Notes under the pieces: generated by a model
Database searches by the model: none
What the model was told of the DNA's origin: nothing
The model's input: the letters and a program-made list of their open reading frames with translations, nothing else
Assembly (NCBI GenBank): GCA_022575985.1
Contig: JAKSXM010000231.1
Span: forward strand, 6,884,501 to 6,948,500
Origin: Anagrus nilaparvatae
Lineage: Eukaryota > Arthropoda > Insecta > Hymenoptera > Mymaridae
Direction of reading: 5' to 3'
Length of the DNA: 64,000 nt
Made by a program: the position numbers and the translations under genes
Part shown: positions 1-11,527 of the stretch, one piece after another
Layout of the letters: every line of letters starts with the position of its first letter
Numbering within the stretch: the first letter of the stretch is position 1

Positions 1-252
1 CTCTTTCTCTGTCGTTCCTTGAGATGCTTGAAGTGCAGAATAGCCTGAATTAACGTTATTGGTTGGCAATATTTTTATTGGCGAAAAATGGAGTTTAATT
101 AGAGCTTGAAACCGATTTAAGAATTAAAACAGTATTGGTTTGAAAATTTTTCTTTATATTTTCATGGTTTTCCTTGATAAGTTGATTATTATTATTATGA
201 AACATTATTCTCATAAATACCCTCGATAGTTCATTTGAATATCACTGTCACT

Positions 253-640
253 TTTAAACAGTGATGGGTATAGCGCAAAAAAAACTTGCGATAATTTGAA
301 TACTCTCAAAGAATATTTATTAATTAAAGCTTGTTAATAAAAAGTCTGAACCATCAGAGAAGGTTAAAAATTTTTTTTTTTTGAAAACTTCATGAACTAA
401 AACGGCAATATCTGATTTACTGCATTTATTTCCAAATTTTTTTTTCTCACTATGATTGCAGTAAATCAGATATTGCCGTTTTAGTTCATGAAGTTTTCAA
501 CAACAAAAATTTTCCAGTCCTCTTTGAAGTTTCAGACTTTTTATTAAGCCATCGTCAAACTTTTATTGATAAATATTCTTTGAAAATATTCGAAGTTATT
601 TTTTTGTGCTATGCCCATCCCTGCTTTTAACACTTTTATC
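253..640. repeat. Foldback (long inverted repeat)
   Basis: A hairpin-forming sequence. The inner arms (about 382-422 and 461-501) are nearly perfect inverted copies around a T-rich loop. Pairing continues outward with mismatches to the outer motif GATGGGTATAGC near 263-274 and its complement near 607-620. No coding sequence is seen. It is probably a non-autonomous transposon remnant; no target duplication was recognised. Confidence 0.8.
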
Positions 641-2794
641 ACTTTTATCAATTTTTAGCCGTAACCAAATCTTTTTCTGAAACCAATGTGTATAATAAAC
701 TTATTTAGGAAAATAATATTTCTTGTGCTCACTCAGACTTTTCATTTCAATTCTGGTAAAAATTTTTATTCTCGTGCACGAGAATGTATACAAGCAAAAG
801 TTGGGCTCAAACCCCCCCCCACCCCTGATCACATTTACTTCTGTTTCTGTTGCTTAAAAAAATTATGTTTCACTGCAAATTTATAAGCTCCAGTAAATTT
901 GTAATTATTAATTACATAAAAATATTTAAGAAGGTATTGGAGAAACTGTTTTCAATCCCGAAGATAATGTATCTGTTCTCGCACGAACAGAATTTAGTAA
1001 TTTTAGTATTATTATTTTGCTGTTCTATTTTATTTCAAGGTCTATTATGAATCACGTTATTCTGCTAGTGACTTTATAAATAAAACGTCGTTTAATTAAC
1101 TGGATACGCAATTTTTTTTGGTATTTTTTAAATCTAGAGAATTTGAGGCTTAATCGAGAGCCTAATAATAAAAAATTATCAAAAAATAATACAGATTTAT
1201 AATTATGCAAATACATGCAGAATTTTTAGAGGGGACTAATTAAAATCCTAATAGTTTATATCGTAAACAATATAAATCGAAAATAATAGTCATGTTTAAA
1301 TAAACAATCGTGTTTGATTATTGGATGTGCAAAATCTAGCTTTTCAGAGGGATATCTTTTTGTTCATGATAATCTTGATAAACTAATTTATAAAAAAATA
1401 AATTTATGATACACGAATCATATCTTCATGTAAGTTGTTGTTTTCTGAATAATAAAGAATTTATATCTCCTTATTTTTTACCGCAAATTTTCAAAAATTT
1501 TCAAAAAGTATCTGAAAAAAAATTACAAATTTTTAAAGAAAAATGTCCGTTTTTATTAAAAATTTAACTGAGTATGCCGAATCAAGTAATACCAATTGCT
1601 ACATTAAAATTTTATCATATTTTTTAGATATTTCACTTTTTAAAGAAAATTCCAAAAAGTTTTAGTTTTCCCAAAAATATTAAAAATTGAGACGCGTCAA
1701 AATTGAATATCTCCAAAAGTACGATAGCTGAGATGCTCGCTGAGATGTAAAACTATGGCTTATGTCACCCGTAGACTTTTTTTCTTTATTTTGACACCGA
1801 TTTTATGTGATTGCTCATGTAATTGCGTTCATTGATGGTTCGACCCAGATAAAACATAGAGACAGACAGACAGACATACACACAAATTAATATGCTTTTC
1901 AAGCTGGGAACTGAACTGCAAGGTGTAGTAATCTTTATACTATGCTGAACTGTATATTTTTTTATTGTTTACAACACAACACTTATTATTAATTTTCTTT
2001 TTCACATTTTTTTTTCTATGTTTATGTTTTTCAAGGCCCAAATTATAGCCCAAATGAACTAAAATTTTTAATGGTACTGCTACAAAAGTAAAAATAAATT
2101 CTACGTGTTAGTCTTATGGGATTTTTTATTTATGCGTACGGTTGGGACATTTTGAGTCTAATATTTAAATAGCTCTTGATTAAAGCCACCAAATTTTCTC
2201 ATACTTTGGCAACCTTATTTTCTCATCAATGCACATTACATATTTTATTAATTAAAATATTGCATATAGAAAACGACCTGGACGGTTGGGACATTTTTAT
2301 TTTGTATGAGCATTTTAAAAATTTTAAATTGAATATTTTCGTTGATGAACCTTTTATTATCAAACTAAAAGTTTTTTACGGTTCATGCATGAGTAGGGTT
2401 AAGGATGGGATGGTGGACATCGATGAGGTTTTAAACACCTAACGTTATTTTACTAAATAACTAATCTATAAATAAGTGAAAAGGGCAAGGTATTTGTTCG
2501 ATAGATCAATGGTTCTACACAAAAAATTTGTATGGAATTGTTCTACACCAAGTTGTGTTAAAAAGTTGTTTTCGAAATAGACAAACTTTTTTTATCATTG
2601 AATTTTATTTTTTTTATATCTATTGATCAGTTTAAGAAGTTGAATTAGAAACTAATAAATAATAAGTTTTTAATTCTTTTAAAGAAACTTGTGTTGCTTC
2701 ACTGAAGAAAAAATTAGGTTGTGAAAAACGGATTTTTTTAATTAAAACTTTTGAAAAAAAAATTTAAATATAAAAAATATAAAAATAATTTAAG
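641..2794. other. A+T-rich DNA without recognisable gene
   Basis: The short frames here (686-886, 850-1050, 2176-2442) show no family resemblance and have the composition of random A+T-rich sequence. A small GACA microsatellite lies at about 1859-1880. Nothing else is recognised. Confidence 0.5.
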
Positions 2795-2990
2795 GCTGAT
2801 TCCATGTGAAATGTACGTTGACCTCCAGATGGGGTCTTCCGATTGGGCTGTAACTTTGAACAGGTGATTATATATATAAAATGTCCTCACTCCCCAAATT
2901 TTACGTCGTAAAATCGTTTCTAGCCATCTCTGTGAATTTTCGAAAATCGGGACCGATTTTAAAGCTCTCAGCCACCAACTTTTGCTTCAT
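2795..2990. repeat. Diverged single arm of the 28.8 kb foldback family
   Basis: The order of motifs (GATTCCATGTG, then GGTCTTCCGATTGGGCTG, then a stretch ending near a CTCAGCC) resembles the arm of the large palindrome at 28848-30930 (ATTCTGGATACC, then GGTCTCCCGATCGGGCTG). No matching second arm was found nearby, so this would be a half-element. The resemblance was judged by eye and is weak. Confidence 0.35.
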
Positions 2991-4059
2991 TATATAAAAG
3001 CATGAAGAAATGTTAAAAATATTATTAGAAAAACGGTTTCGATCGGAAATTTCCCTGGCTATCCGAAGTTTCAAACCATTTTTTAAAATTTTCACGTGGA
3101 AACCCGGGAAATTGGAAAATGTGAGCAAATAACTGACTGTAGCAAATAACTCAAAACCGTCACTTCAAATAACTTCAAACTGGGAGTGGAGACAGAGTAT
3201 TCCATATACTTTCACCTGGTATTAATATGGGTATGGGTATTTTCACATACGGAAAAGTTATAACGATAATTAGTGAAATTTTCCAATTTTGAAAATGCAA
3301 ATTTAGCGAAAAAAGCTATATTTTATGCAAATTTAGGCAGAACCGATTTCATATGTAAAATTTATCATCAATTCTACAAAATTAGACTTTTTATAAGAAA
3401 CTATTCAAGTAATTCTTAGTGAAAATGACCTAATAGGAAAACGAATGTCTGGAATTTTGAAAAAACAAATTTGGCTGGATTTAGTATGTTAAAATATGAC
3501 ACCTTACCAATTTTTATGGTTCTGGATTAAAAACTTTTGAAATTGTAGCTGTTTTTTCAATTAAAAATATTTTCAAATTTTTAAAGAAAATCTAAGTAAA
3601 TTTTCTATTTTAATTTTTTTATATTCTGAACAGAGCTCAAAAACTATTTTCAACCATAGGAAATAGATGAAATTGGTAAACTGCGATTTGGGGCATCCTT
3701 TTTTTGTGGCCAAGGACAAAACATAATTTTTCTTGCTCAGTGTCGAGAAAATGCGTTTTTTCGAATAGCGCAGCGGCCAGAACACGCACTTTCTTTAATT
3801 TATTAACAATAAGAGCTTATAAAGTTCTGAATGCGCAATCTGGAGTCTGAAGTGGCTGGAAATTATGACATGAAATAATAAAAAACTACCCCATATTAAG
3901 GTTTTTTGCAATAATTTAAAAAAAAAAACAGAGCTAATATTATTTAACTAATTACTGTTTTTAAAGAAAGGATAAGAAAATATTTGAATTAAATAATTAC
4001 AAGCCCTAATTTAACTATGAGACTACTTACCCGACGAATTGATCTCCGGAGATTTTTAA
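2991..4059. other. A+T-rich DNA, nothing recognised
   Basis: No coding motif, RNA gene or clear repeat was found. The frames at 2901-3128 and 3573-3785 on the minus strand have no recognisable product. Confidence 0.5.
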
Positions 4060-5280
4060 ATTGTTTTTAATTGAACCAGTCTGTGCAATAAGGAGATACG
4101 CGCGGCCGAAAGGTAGAATGTTGTGAAAAATAAAAAATTTTTTAAAAAAGGGCTTTAAGGGTATCATTGGATAGATAATTAAATTTCGCGTAATTTAATA
4201 TAACAATTTTTATTTTTTCATAAACCGTTTTAATAATATTGTTAATAAACCATCTTTTTTGTCTAATCGAATTTTAATTAAAATTTAAACCTTAACTTGC
4301 TATAACTTCTTCAAAAAGTTATATTTTACAAAGATTTTTGAACACCTCTTTAGAAACGGCGTGGTTATTATAAAAAGAAAAAAAAACCACTAAATTTGCA
4401 GTTTTTGTTAATAAAATAATTAAATTTTCATTATGAAAAAAGTATCACCAACATCGCAACTCTAAAAGAAAAAACTATCGACGTAATCCTAAAAATTCAA
4501 AATTCTGAGTCGACAGTTTTGAAAATAAATATTTAATAAAGTTTTTCTGAAAATTTCAGATTTCTGAAATAAAAAATGTAACCAGGGCAATTAAATAAAC
4601 ATTTTGTGTGTTATTACGAATGAATAAACCAGTGCCGTATTTGCATGTAATATCTATCGAAGTGTCATATACTACATGTGGGCTCTTCCGCGATATATAG
4701 ACAGGACTGAATTGCTTGTCTGTAAAAACACATACAATATTTATTTAATTGCCCTGGTTTCAATTTTATCTCTAGAAATTTGAAACTTTCAGAAAAACTT
4801 CCTTAAATATTCATTTTTAAAACTTTCGACTCAGAATTTTGAATTTTTAGGATTCCGTCGATAGTTTTTTCTTTTAGAGTTGCGATGTTGGTGATACTTT
4901 TTTCATAATGAAAATTTAATTATTTTATTAACAAAAACTGCAAATTTAGTGGTTTTTTTTTTCTTTTTATAATAACCACGCCGTTTTTAAAGAGGTGTTC
5001 AAAAATCTTTGTAAAATATAACTTTTTGAAGAAGTTATCGTAAGTTAAGGTTTAAATTTTAATTAAAATTCGATGAGACAAAAAAGATGGTTTATTAACA
5101 ATATTATTAAAACGGTTTATGAAAAAATAAAAATTGTTATGTTAAATTACGCGAATTTTAACTATCTATCCAATGATACCCATAAAGCCCTTTTTTTTAA
5201 AATTTTTTATTTTTCACAACATTCTACCTTTCAGCCGCGCGTATCTCCTTATTGCATAGACTGGTTCAATTATTTCAAAT
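4060..5280. repeat. 1.2 kb foldback element with arms of about 530 bp
   Basis: The arms at about 4060-4592 and 4745-5280 are inverted copies with few differences. The outer ends pair AATTGAACCAGTCTG-type sequence near 4069 with its complement near 5257-5271; the inner ends pair ACCAGGGCAATTAAATAAA (4583 on) with its complement near 4741-4759. The unique loop of about 150 bp contains CGCGATATAT and has no open frame. The open frame at 5073-5282 is just one arm. It is probably a non-autonomous long-TIR DNA transposon. Confidence 0.85.
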
Positions 5281-6071
5281 GACTGAAGCTTATTATGCAA
5301 AAAATGATTATAAATAGCTTCAACAGGCTCACATTATTCATAATACATGTAAAAAAAATTTAACCTGTATTTATTTTTAGCTAAACCATCAAAACTTGCC
5401 TTTTAATGAAATGAAAATCAATAAAAACATTATTTTTTTCTATATTAGCTCAATAGAATCATAAACTGCTTATGAAATTTTAAATCATTAAATAATTATT
5501 TTAAGGAAATAAATGAAAAAAACGATTTGAACACAGCATGTTATTGTTTAGGGAACTTTCAACTACTATTTTTTTTTAGTTATTTTTAGTCTTTATTAAA
5601 TATATTACCTTGCAAATGCTCAAAACGTTAGTTTAATAAGGTTTCTGTGCAACCGAAAAAGACGTGTTTTCTTGCCGCTGACGAAGAAAAATCGTATACG
5701 AATCGTATACGGACGGTAATTTACGCGCGATTTGGGCCATTCTCTGTTTCTGGACACGAGTTCATAATGTACTATCAACTGAAACTGTTTCGGTTGCCAA
5801 CAATAGGCATTTTCACGATATATTTTCCATGTTGTTCGAATGCATTAAAATTTATAGTCTTCACTTTTGTAAGCTAAACCTTTTAAAAATATATTTAAAA
5901 AATATTAATTCCAAAAATTATTATTTAATTTAGATCAATCAAATTATTGTTAATATTATTAATATTTACTAGTTGCTAGATTATTCTTATTAACCTATAT
6001 TGATAAAATTCCTGATAAAATTACTGTTATGCCCTCTGTTGTAATTTTCATGACGAATTGAAAGATAAAAA
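5281..6071. other. Left flank of the LTR retrotransposon, no gene recognised
   Basis: A+T-rich apart from a slightly G+C-richer patch near 5650-5780 that includes a short duplication of CGTATACG. The open frame 5647-5877 has no recognisable product. The last five bases (6067-6071, AAAAA) match the five bases after the 3' LTR and may be the target-site duplication. Confidence 0.5.
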
Positions 6072-6336
6072 TGTTATGTATGAGAATCCCTTCCATTGTT
6101 TTTACATTTGGGCATTATATTAATTGATGCGCAAGTCATTCTCGTCTATTCCTTTTTCTCCTATTCTCATACTATACTATCTCCAGTCAGTCGTATATGT
6201 ATACTCAAAAAGTCATCGACGCGTATAATGCGTTATCGACTAATACTATTATTATGTATTGATTTAGTTATTGATTTTATTAAATGATTTTGTTAATAAT
6301 AAACAAAGTGTAATTATTTTATCCTTATACACAACA
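6072..6336 (+). repeat. 5' LTR
   Basis: 265 bp, TGTT...AACA, matching the 3' LTR base for base as far as I compared. The same 63-codon frame appears in both LTRs and is not a gene. Promoter and polyadenylation signals would lie here; AATAAA-like AATAATAAACAAAG is near 6295-6308. Confidence 0.95.
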
Positions 6337-6339
6337 AAT

Positions 6340-6357
6340 TGGTGTCAGAAGTGGGAT
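6340..6357 (+). promoter_or_regulatory. Primer-binding site, probably for tRNA-Leu
   Basis: TGGTGTCAGAAGTGGGAT begins three bases after the 5' LTR. It starts with TGG (complement of the CCA tail), and the rest fits the acceptor stem and T-arm of a tRNA-Leu as I remember it. The tRNA identity is inference; the position fits minus-strand priming. Confidence 0.8.
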
Positions 6358-6529
6358 AAGGATAAAATCATGTGCTAAAGTTATAAACTCTTTCTTTACA
6401 AAAAATGTGCTCACAAAATTTCTGTTAACGGAAATCATCTTTGGGCGTCGGCCCGCGGTTGCGTCATCTTACATATATATATATATATATATAGAATTTA
6501 TGTGTCACCATACATACAGAATGTGTATT

Positions 6530-6805
6530 AACAGCTACCGCGCGCTATCAGTCATTGTATATGGGTGAGTCCATCACGTGTCATTACATTTTATATGCAT
6601 ATAGCTATTATGCCCTTTTAGTCATTATATATGGGTGATCCCATCACATGTAGTAACATTCTACATGCATATAGCTATTATGCTCTTTTAGTCATTATAT
6701 ATGGGTGATTCCATCATATGTAGTAACATTTTATAAGCATATCGCTACTGTGCCTTTTATAGTGTAATATATGGATGATTCCATCACATATTACCTTACA
6801 TTTTA
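6530..6805 (+). repeat. 70-bp tandem repeats in the retrotransposon leader
   Basis: About four diverged copies with a 70-bp period. The recognisable core GTCATTRTATATGGGTGA recurs at 6551, 6621, 6691 and, degenerate, near 6761, each followed by CCATCA and a TAGCTAT block. The array sits between the primer-binding site and the gag start, where packaging or translation signals of an LTR element would be expected. A (TA)n run precedes it near 6474-6493. Confidence 0.85.
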
Positions 6806-6857
6806 CACAATTGGATTTAATTAAGTGTTACGCAATTTCTACACGTACGGATACACA

Positions 6858-9800
6858 ATGGCCGACGAGACAGATATGATTAAAACTTTAGCCACAGCAA
6901 TCGCTAATGCTTTGAAGACTGTAAATCTTCAGCCATCAGAAGGTAGTTCTACAGCAAAGGTACCAGCGTTTTCAATCACTGAATTTAAGTCGTCTGAGAC
7001 TACCAGCGTTAAAGACTATTTCACTCGTTTTGACTGGGCTTTAAAGTTGAGCAACATAAAGCAGGAGTTGCACGCTGACTACGCACGGGTACATATGGGC
7101 ACCGAATTGAACAACGCACTGAAGTTCTTGGCAAGCCCTCAGGAACCGTCAACTCTTAGCTATGACTCAATCAAGCAGACACTGATCAACCATTTCGACA
7201 GTCAGAAAAACAAATATGCAGAAAGCATCAGATTCAGAAACATTTGCCAGTCAAAAGGTGAGTCAATAGCCAATTTTGCCTTGCGTCTAAAGCAAGGAGC
7301 CGCACATTGCGAATACGGTACATTTTTAGACAGGATGCTGATCGAACAGCTCCTGCATGGTCTTGAGTCTCGCGATATGTGCGATGAAATCATAGCCCAA
7401 AAGCCTGATACTTTCAATAAGGCTTATGAAATTGCAAGTACACTCGAAGCTGTACAACAAACGGCAGTCGACGTTAAGAATACAAATAATCCGGCGGGAT
7501 CTGATACGCAGACCAATAAGCTAGGCTACAGTCAGCCAAAAACTAGAAATAACCGAAGGGGACCTAACAGAAGCTTCTCTCGAAGTCGTGGAAATAGTAA
7601 TTTCCGTCAAGACCAGAATTCAGGGAAACAGCCACAACGGGATAGAAGCGCCAGTAATAACCACTCTCAAACTAAATGCCAAGGTTGTGGGGCCAACCAT
7701 GCTCGCCGAAGCTGCCCATACCTAAACGCATCGTGTCATGCATGTGGCATTAAAGGTCATATTAAGACTGTATGCAGAAAGAACAACTCTGGTTCAACTC
7801 AAAATCAGAGTCGCAACGTTCACCAAAACGAACCGGTAAGCCATATTGATGTTATCCATAAAATTCACAGTACTAATGATATAGCGGAGACCCAGTTTGC
7901 CAAGAGACACATGCTGTCTGTCAAAATAGATGGCGTCAACATAGAAATGGAACTTGACTCAGCTGCCCCAACTGGAATCGTCAGTCTCCAGACAATGCGG
8001 GCCATTAAGAAGAACTTCCGTCTTTTGCCAACAGACCGTCAATTTTCGGATTATTCAGGTCATCTGGTATACTGTATGGGCCGAGTACCTGTGAATGTCA
8101 CCTTAGGTTCAAAAACGTGCAGACTAAACCTATATGTCGTAGATGGCAACTACGACTCTCTTTTTGGCCGAAGCTGGACAGAACAGTTTGTCCACGAAAT
8201 TGATTTTGTAAAACTATTCTCTGGGTCATCTTCTGAGGCGATTCGTGCCCTTTCTACAAGATCTTCCCCACTCTCAGCCGACCAAAGTAATAGTCTAGGT
8301 AAATTACTTTCTAGATATAATGATATATTTTCAGATACAGCTGGTAAATTATCAGGTCCACCAGCTAAGGTACATCTGAAGGCAGACGCCAGGCCTATCT
8401 TTGCAAAGGCTCACGACGTACCCTATGCGCTACGAGAAACCTACAAAAAAGAAATAGATCGTAAAATAGCTTCAGGTTTCTACGAAAAGGTTGAAGCATC
8501 TGAATGGGCTTCCCCTACTCATGTAGTGGTCAAAACCAATGGCAAGTTAAGAATCACAGGCAACTACAAGCCAACAGTAAATCATCAAATGATTATCGAC
8601 GAGCACCCGATACCCAAATCGGAGCATATATTTAGTGACATGAAAGGAGCCAAACTTTTTTGTCACTTGGACCTGACTGATGCTTACACTCATCTGCCAA
8701 TAGATGAAGAATTTAGTCATATCTTAACTCTCAACACACCTACACATGGACTTATACGTCCAAAACGAGCTGTCTATGGAGCAGCCAATATTCCAGCCAT
8801 CTGGCAACGCCGCATTGAAGAAGTGTTGCATGGAATAAAAGGTATTAGAGTATTTTTTGACGATATTATTGTATTTTCTGAAAATTTCGAGGAATTACTT
8901 ATCGTACTTACTAATTTGTTTGAAAAACTTAAATCTCGTGGTCTTCGACTGAATAGAGACAAGTGTACTTTTGTCGCCAACTCCATAGAATTTTTAGGCC
9001 ACAGAATCGATGCAAATGGCATTCACAAGTCAGATAAGCACATAGAAGCTGTCAAAAACGCACCCAGACCGTCAACAGTAGAAGAAATGCAACTTTTTCT
9101 AGGTAAAGCTGTCTACTATAATGCTTTTATACCTAATCTTTCTACCATAGATCGCCCACTAAGAGATATGGTAACTAATGGCAACAATGAAAAAAAGATG
9201 CAACTTACATGGTCAGAGGATGCCGATAAAGCTTACACAAAAATAAGAGATATGCTAATCTCGCCTCAAGTCTTGATGCCATATGATCCAGATTTGCCAG
9301 TCTTATTGGCAACTGATGCAAGCAAAACGGGTATAGGAGCTGTCCTTTCTCACAAACTTAGTGATGGAACTGAAAAAGTAATTGCTTATGCAAGTCGTAC
9401 TCTCACAGCCACCGAACAAAAATACCCACAAATTGACAAGGAAGCTTTATCTAGCGTCTGGGGCATTCAAAAATTTTTCTACTACTTGTACGCACGTCAT
9501 TTTACACTAATTACTGATAACAAGCCACTTTCACAAATTTTTCATCCAAAAAAATCGTTGCCAACTCTATGTATTAGCAGAATGGCAAATTACGCAGACT
9601 TTATGTCCAACTTTAATTTTGACGTCCAGTTTAAAAAGTCAAAAGAAAATATAAATGCAGATTACCTGTCTCGCCTACCTCTGCCAAATAAATCAACAAC
9701 CAGTATACACAGGCTATCTGTCCACAAGGAGGAGGAAGTAATGGATCGAGATCAGTTCGAAATTTTCACTCTTCATCAAATCCAACAGCTACCTCTAAAT

Positions 9801-11183
9801 GCCGAAGAAATCGCTGCTGAAACAAGAAAAGACGCAGATCTAGGTAAACTTATAAAACTTCTTGAATCTGGTCAATCCTTGGAACGTCATGGTTACAAGT
9901 CACCAGAGGCTAAATACACACTATCTGCGGGCTGTCTCTTATTCGAACATAGAGTAGTTGTCCCAAAACTATTTCGCAAGCAAGTCTTAGATGAACTTCA
10001 TGCAGCACATCTTGGCATCGTAAAAATGAAAGGTATTGCCCGTTCTTTTGTTTACTGGCCAGGTATAGACAATGATATCGAAGCCGCAGCCAGATCTTGT
10101 TCAAATTGTGCCAAAAACGCACATGCTCCACCGAAGTTTAGAACTCATCACTGGGAGTATCCAAAGGCTCCATGGGAACGTATCCACATAGACTACGCTG
10201 GACCAGTCGCTGGATCAATGCTCTTAATCGTCGTAGATGCATACAGCAAATGGCTCGAGGTGGCTATCACAAAGTCAACAACTTCCAAGGCTACGATCGA
10301 GATACTCGACAACTTATTTTCAAGGTATGGAGTTCCATTAACAGTCGTCTCAGACAATGGAAGGCAGTTTGTTTCTGAAGAATTTAAAGATTTTCTCAAA
10401 TATTCAGGAGTCAAATATCATAGGCTAACAGCACCGTACCACCCATCTACAAATGGGCAAGCCGAAAGAAGTGTGGGGTCCGTCAAGGATGCATTAATGA
10501 CTTTGTCGTGCTCATCTAGCGATATCAGCAGCAAACTAAACATGTACCTACAGCATTATAGAAAAGCGCCACACTCGACGACAGAACAAAGCCCTGCGCA
10601 ACTATTCTTGGGTCGTAATATTCGTACACGCCTCGACCTTGTACGACCAAGTGACTTATACACCAAAATGGTACAAAAACAAAGTGCCTCATTTGAACCA
10701 ACGTTTAGAGAATTCGAAGCTCTACAGACTGTCTATTTCATGTCTGGCAATGTCCGCATGGACAAATGGGTTCAAGGTAAAATCGTCACAAAACTGGGGG
10801 ATCTCCACTATGAGATCGAGTACAATGGAAAACGGTACAAAAGACACGTAGACCAGATACGAGCTTTTGAACCAAAAGAAAAATCAAAAACCTGTTCAGA
10901 ACCAGAAACTGACTCAACTCCATCCACAAACAACGTGAGGAGGAAAATTCGTTTCTTTGACGCCACCCCTCAATGTCCAGAAAATAATAATCCACCAGAA
11001 AACCAAATGGAGGACGCCAATAACGTGGCACATCAAGCAGATGAACAAAATATACAAATAAACGAACAAGATGATAATCAACTAATAGTCGAGCCAGAAG
11101 AACAAGTCGTTCGTCGCTCAACAAGGCAACGTCGTTATCCAAAAAGGCTAAATGCCAATCCAAGAAGGAAGACCTACTATTAA
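6858..11183 (+). CDS. Gag-Pol polyprotein of a Ty3/Gypsy retrotransposon
   Basis: One open frame of 1441 codons. I start at the ATG at 6858 (A at -3, G at +4); the frame is open upstream to 6825, but only with GTG. Residues follow from this start. Gag: an N-terminal capsid-like region, then two zinc knuckles at about C274 (CX2CX3HX4C) and C293 (CX2CX4HX4C). Protease: an aspartic motif LDSAA with D367. Reverse transcriptase: LDLTDAY with D605, and FFDD (D668, D669) in place of the usual YxDD. RNase H: ATDAS with D820. Integrase: an HHCC zinc finger (about H1048 to C1081/C1084), then D1112, D1166 and E1203, a normal DDE spacing. The C-terminus is Q/N-rich and basic. Gag and Pol share one frame, so no frameshift is needed. 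The product makes and inserts cDNA of its own element. Confidence 0.95.
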   Translation: MADETDMIKTLATAIANALKTVNLQPSEGSSTAKVPAFSITEFKSSETTSVKDYFTRFDWALKLSNIKQELHADYARVHMGTELNNALKFLASPQEPSTLSYDSIKQTLINHFDSQKNKYAESIRFRNICQSKGESIANFALRLKQGAAHCEYGTFLDRMLIEQLLHGLESRDMCDEIIAQKPDTFNKAYEIASTLEAVQQTAVDVKNTNNPAGSDTQTNKLGYSQPKTRNNRRGPNRSFSRSRGNSNFRQDQNSGKQPQRDRSASNNHSQTKCQGCGANHARRSCPYLNASCHACGIKGHIKTVCRKNNSGSTQNQSRNVHQNEPVSHIDVIHKIHSTNDIAETQFAKRHMLSVKIDGVNIEMELDSAAPTGIVSLQTMRAIKKNFRLLPTDRQFSDYSGHLVYCMGRVPVNVTLGSKTCRLNLYVVDGNYDSLFGRSWTEQFVHEIDFVKLFSGSSSEAIRALSTRSSPLSADQSNSLGKLLSRYNDIFSDTAGKLSGPPAKVHLKADARPIFAKAHDVPYALRETYKKEIDRKIASGFYEKVEASEWASPTHVVVKTNGKLRITGNYKPTVNHQMIIDEHPIPKSEHIFSDMKGAKLFCHLDLTDAYTHLPIDEEFSHILTLNTPTHGLIRPKRAVYGAANIPAIWQRRIEEVLHGIKGIRVFFDDIIVFSENFEELLIVLTNLFEKLKSRGLRLNRDKCTFVANSIEFLGHRIDANGIHKSDKHIEAVKNAPRPSTVEEMQLFLGKAVYYNAFIPNLSTIDRPLRDMVTNGNNEKKMQLTWSEDADKAYTKIRDMLISPQVLMPYDPDLPVLLATDASKTGIGAVLSHKLSDGTEKVIAYASRTLTATEQKYPQIDKEALSSVWGIQKFFYYLYARHFTLITDNKPLSQIFHPKKSLPTLCISRMANYADFMSNFNFDVQFKKSKENINADYLSRLPLPNKSTTSIHRLSVHKEEEVMDRDQFEIFTLHQIQQLPLNAEEIAAETRKDADLGKLIKLLESGQSLERHGYKSPEAKYTLSAGCLLFEHRVVVPKLFRKQVLDELHAAHLGIVKMKGIARSFVYWPGIDNDIEAAARSCSNCAKNAHAPPKFRTHHWEYPKAPWERIHIDYAGPVAGSMLLIVVDAYSKWLEVAITKSTTSKATIEILDNLFSRYGVPLTVVSDNGRQFVSEEFKDFLKYSGVKYHRLTAPYHPSTNGQAERSVGSVKDALMTLSCSSSDISSKLNMYLQHYRKAPHSTTEQSPAQLFLGRNIRTRLDLVRPSDLYTKMVQKQSASFEPTFREFEALQTVYFMSGNVRMDKWVQGKIVTKLGDLHYEIEYNGKRYKRHVDQIRAFEPKEKSKTCSEPETDSTPSTNNVRRKIRFFDATPQCPENNNPPENQMEDANNVAHQADEQNIQINEQDDNQLIVEPEEQVVRRSTRQRRYPKRLNANPRRKTYY

Positions 11184-11250
11184 TCTCTTATCATCTTTAA
11201 CTATATGTATTTAAAAAAAAAAAAATTGTATTTTTTTTTTAACTTTTATG

Positions 11251-11262
11251 CAAGGGAGGAAA
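11251..11262 (+). promoter_or_regulatory. Polypurine tract
   Basis: CAAGGGAGGAAA lies directly against the 3' LTR, the expected position for the plus-strand primer of an LTR retrotransposon. Confidence 0.85.
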
Positions 11263-11527
11263 TGTTATGTATGAGAATCCCTTCCATTGTTTTTACATTT
11301 GGGCATTATATTAATTGATGCGCAAGTCATTCTCGTCTATTCCTTTTTCTCCTATTCTCATACTATACTATCTCCAGTCAGTCGTATATGTATACTCAAA
11401 AAGTCATCGACGCGTATAATGCGTTATCGACTAATACTATTATTATGTATTGATTTAGTTATTGATTTTATTAAATGATTTTGTTAATAATAAACAAAGT
11501 GTAATTATTTTATCCTTATACACAACA
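11263..11527 (+). repeat. 3' LTR
   Basis: 265 bp, same sequence and boundaries as the 5' LTR; followed by AAAAA, the possible target-site duplication. Confidence 0.95.

Larger units (their letters stand above)
6072..11527 (+). mobile_element. Complete Ty3/Gypsy LTR retrotransposon, 5.46 kb
   Basis: Two 265-bp LTRs that look identical by eye (6072-6336 and 11263-11527) start TGTT and end AACA. They flank a primer-binding site, a long leader with 70-bp tandem repeats, one uninterrupted gag-pol frame and a polypurine tract. AAAAA flanks both sides as a possible 5-bp target duplication, but low complexity makes that weak. Pol order is protease, RT, RNase H, integrase, which is diagnostic of Ty3/Gypsy rather than Ty1/Copia. 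No envelope-like frame follows pol. Identical LTRs and an intact frame suggest a recent insertion. Confidence 0.95.

Noticed and set aside
6340..6357. tRNA gene fragment
   Set aside because: It is complementary to a tRNA 3' end and sits right after the LTR, so it is a primer-binding site.
10786..11163. 125-residue protein on the minus strand, and similar antisense frames at 7202, 8774, 9910 and 10193
   Set aside because: Antisense shadows of the Gag-Pol frame, which has clear domains on the plus strand.
11140..11262. Envelope gene after pol in the Gypsy element
   Set aside because: There are only about 80 bases between the pol stop and the 3' LTR.
6096..11478. Duplicated 63-residue protein gene
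   Set aside because: Both copies are inside the LTRs (6096-6287 and 11287-11478); the frame is incidental.
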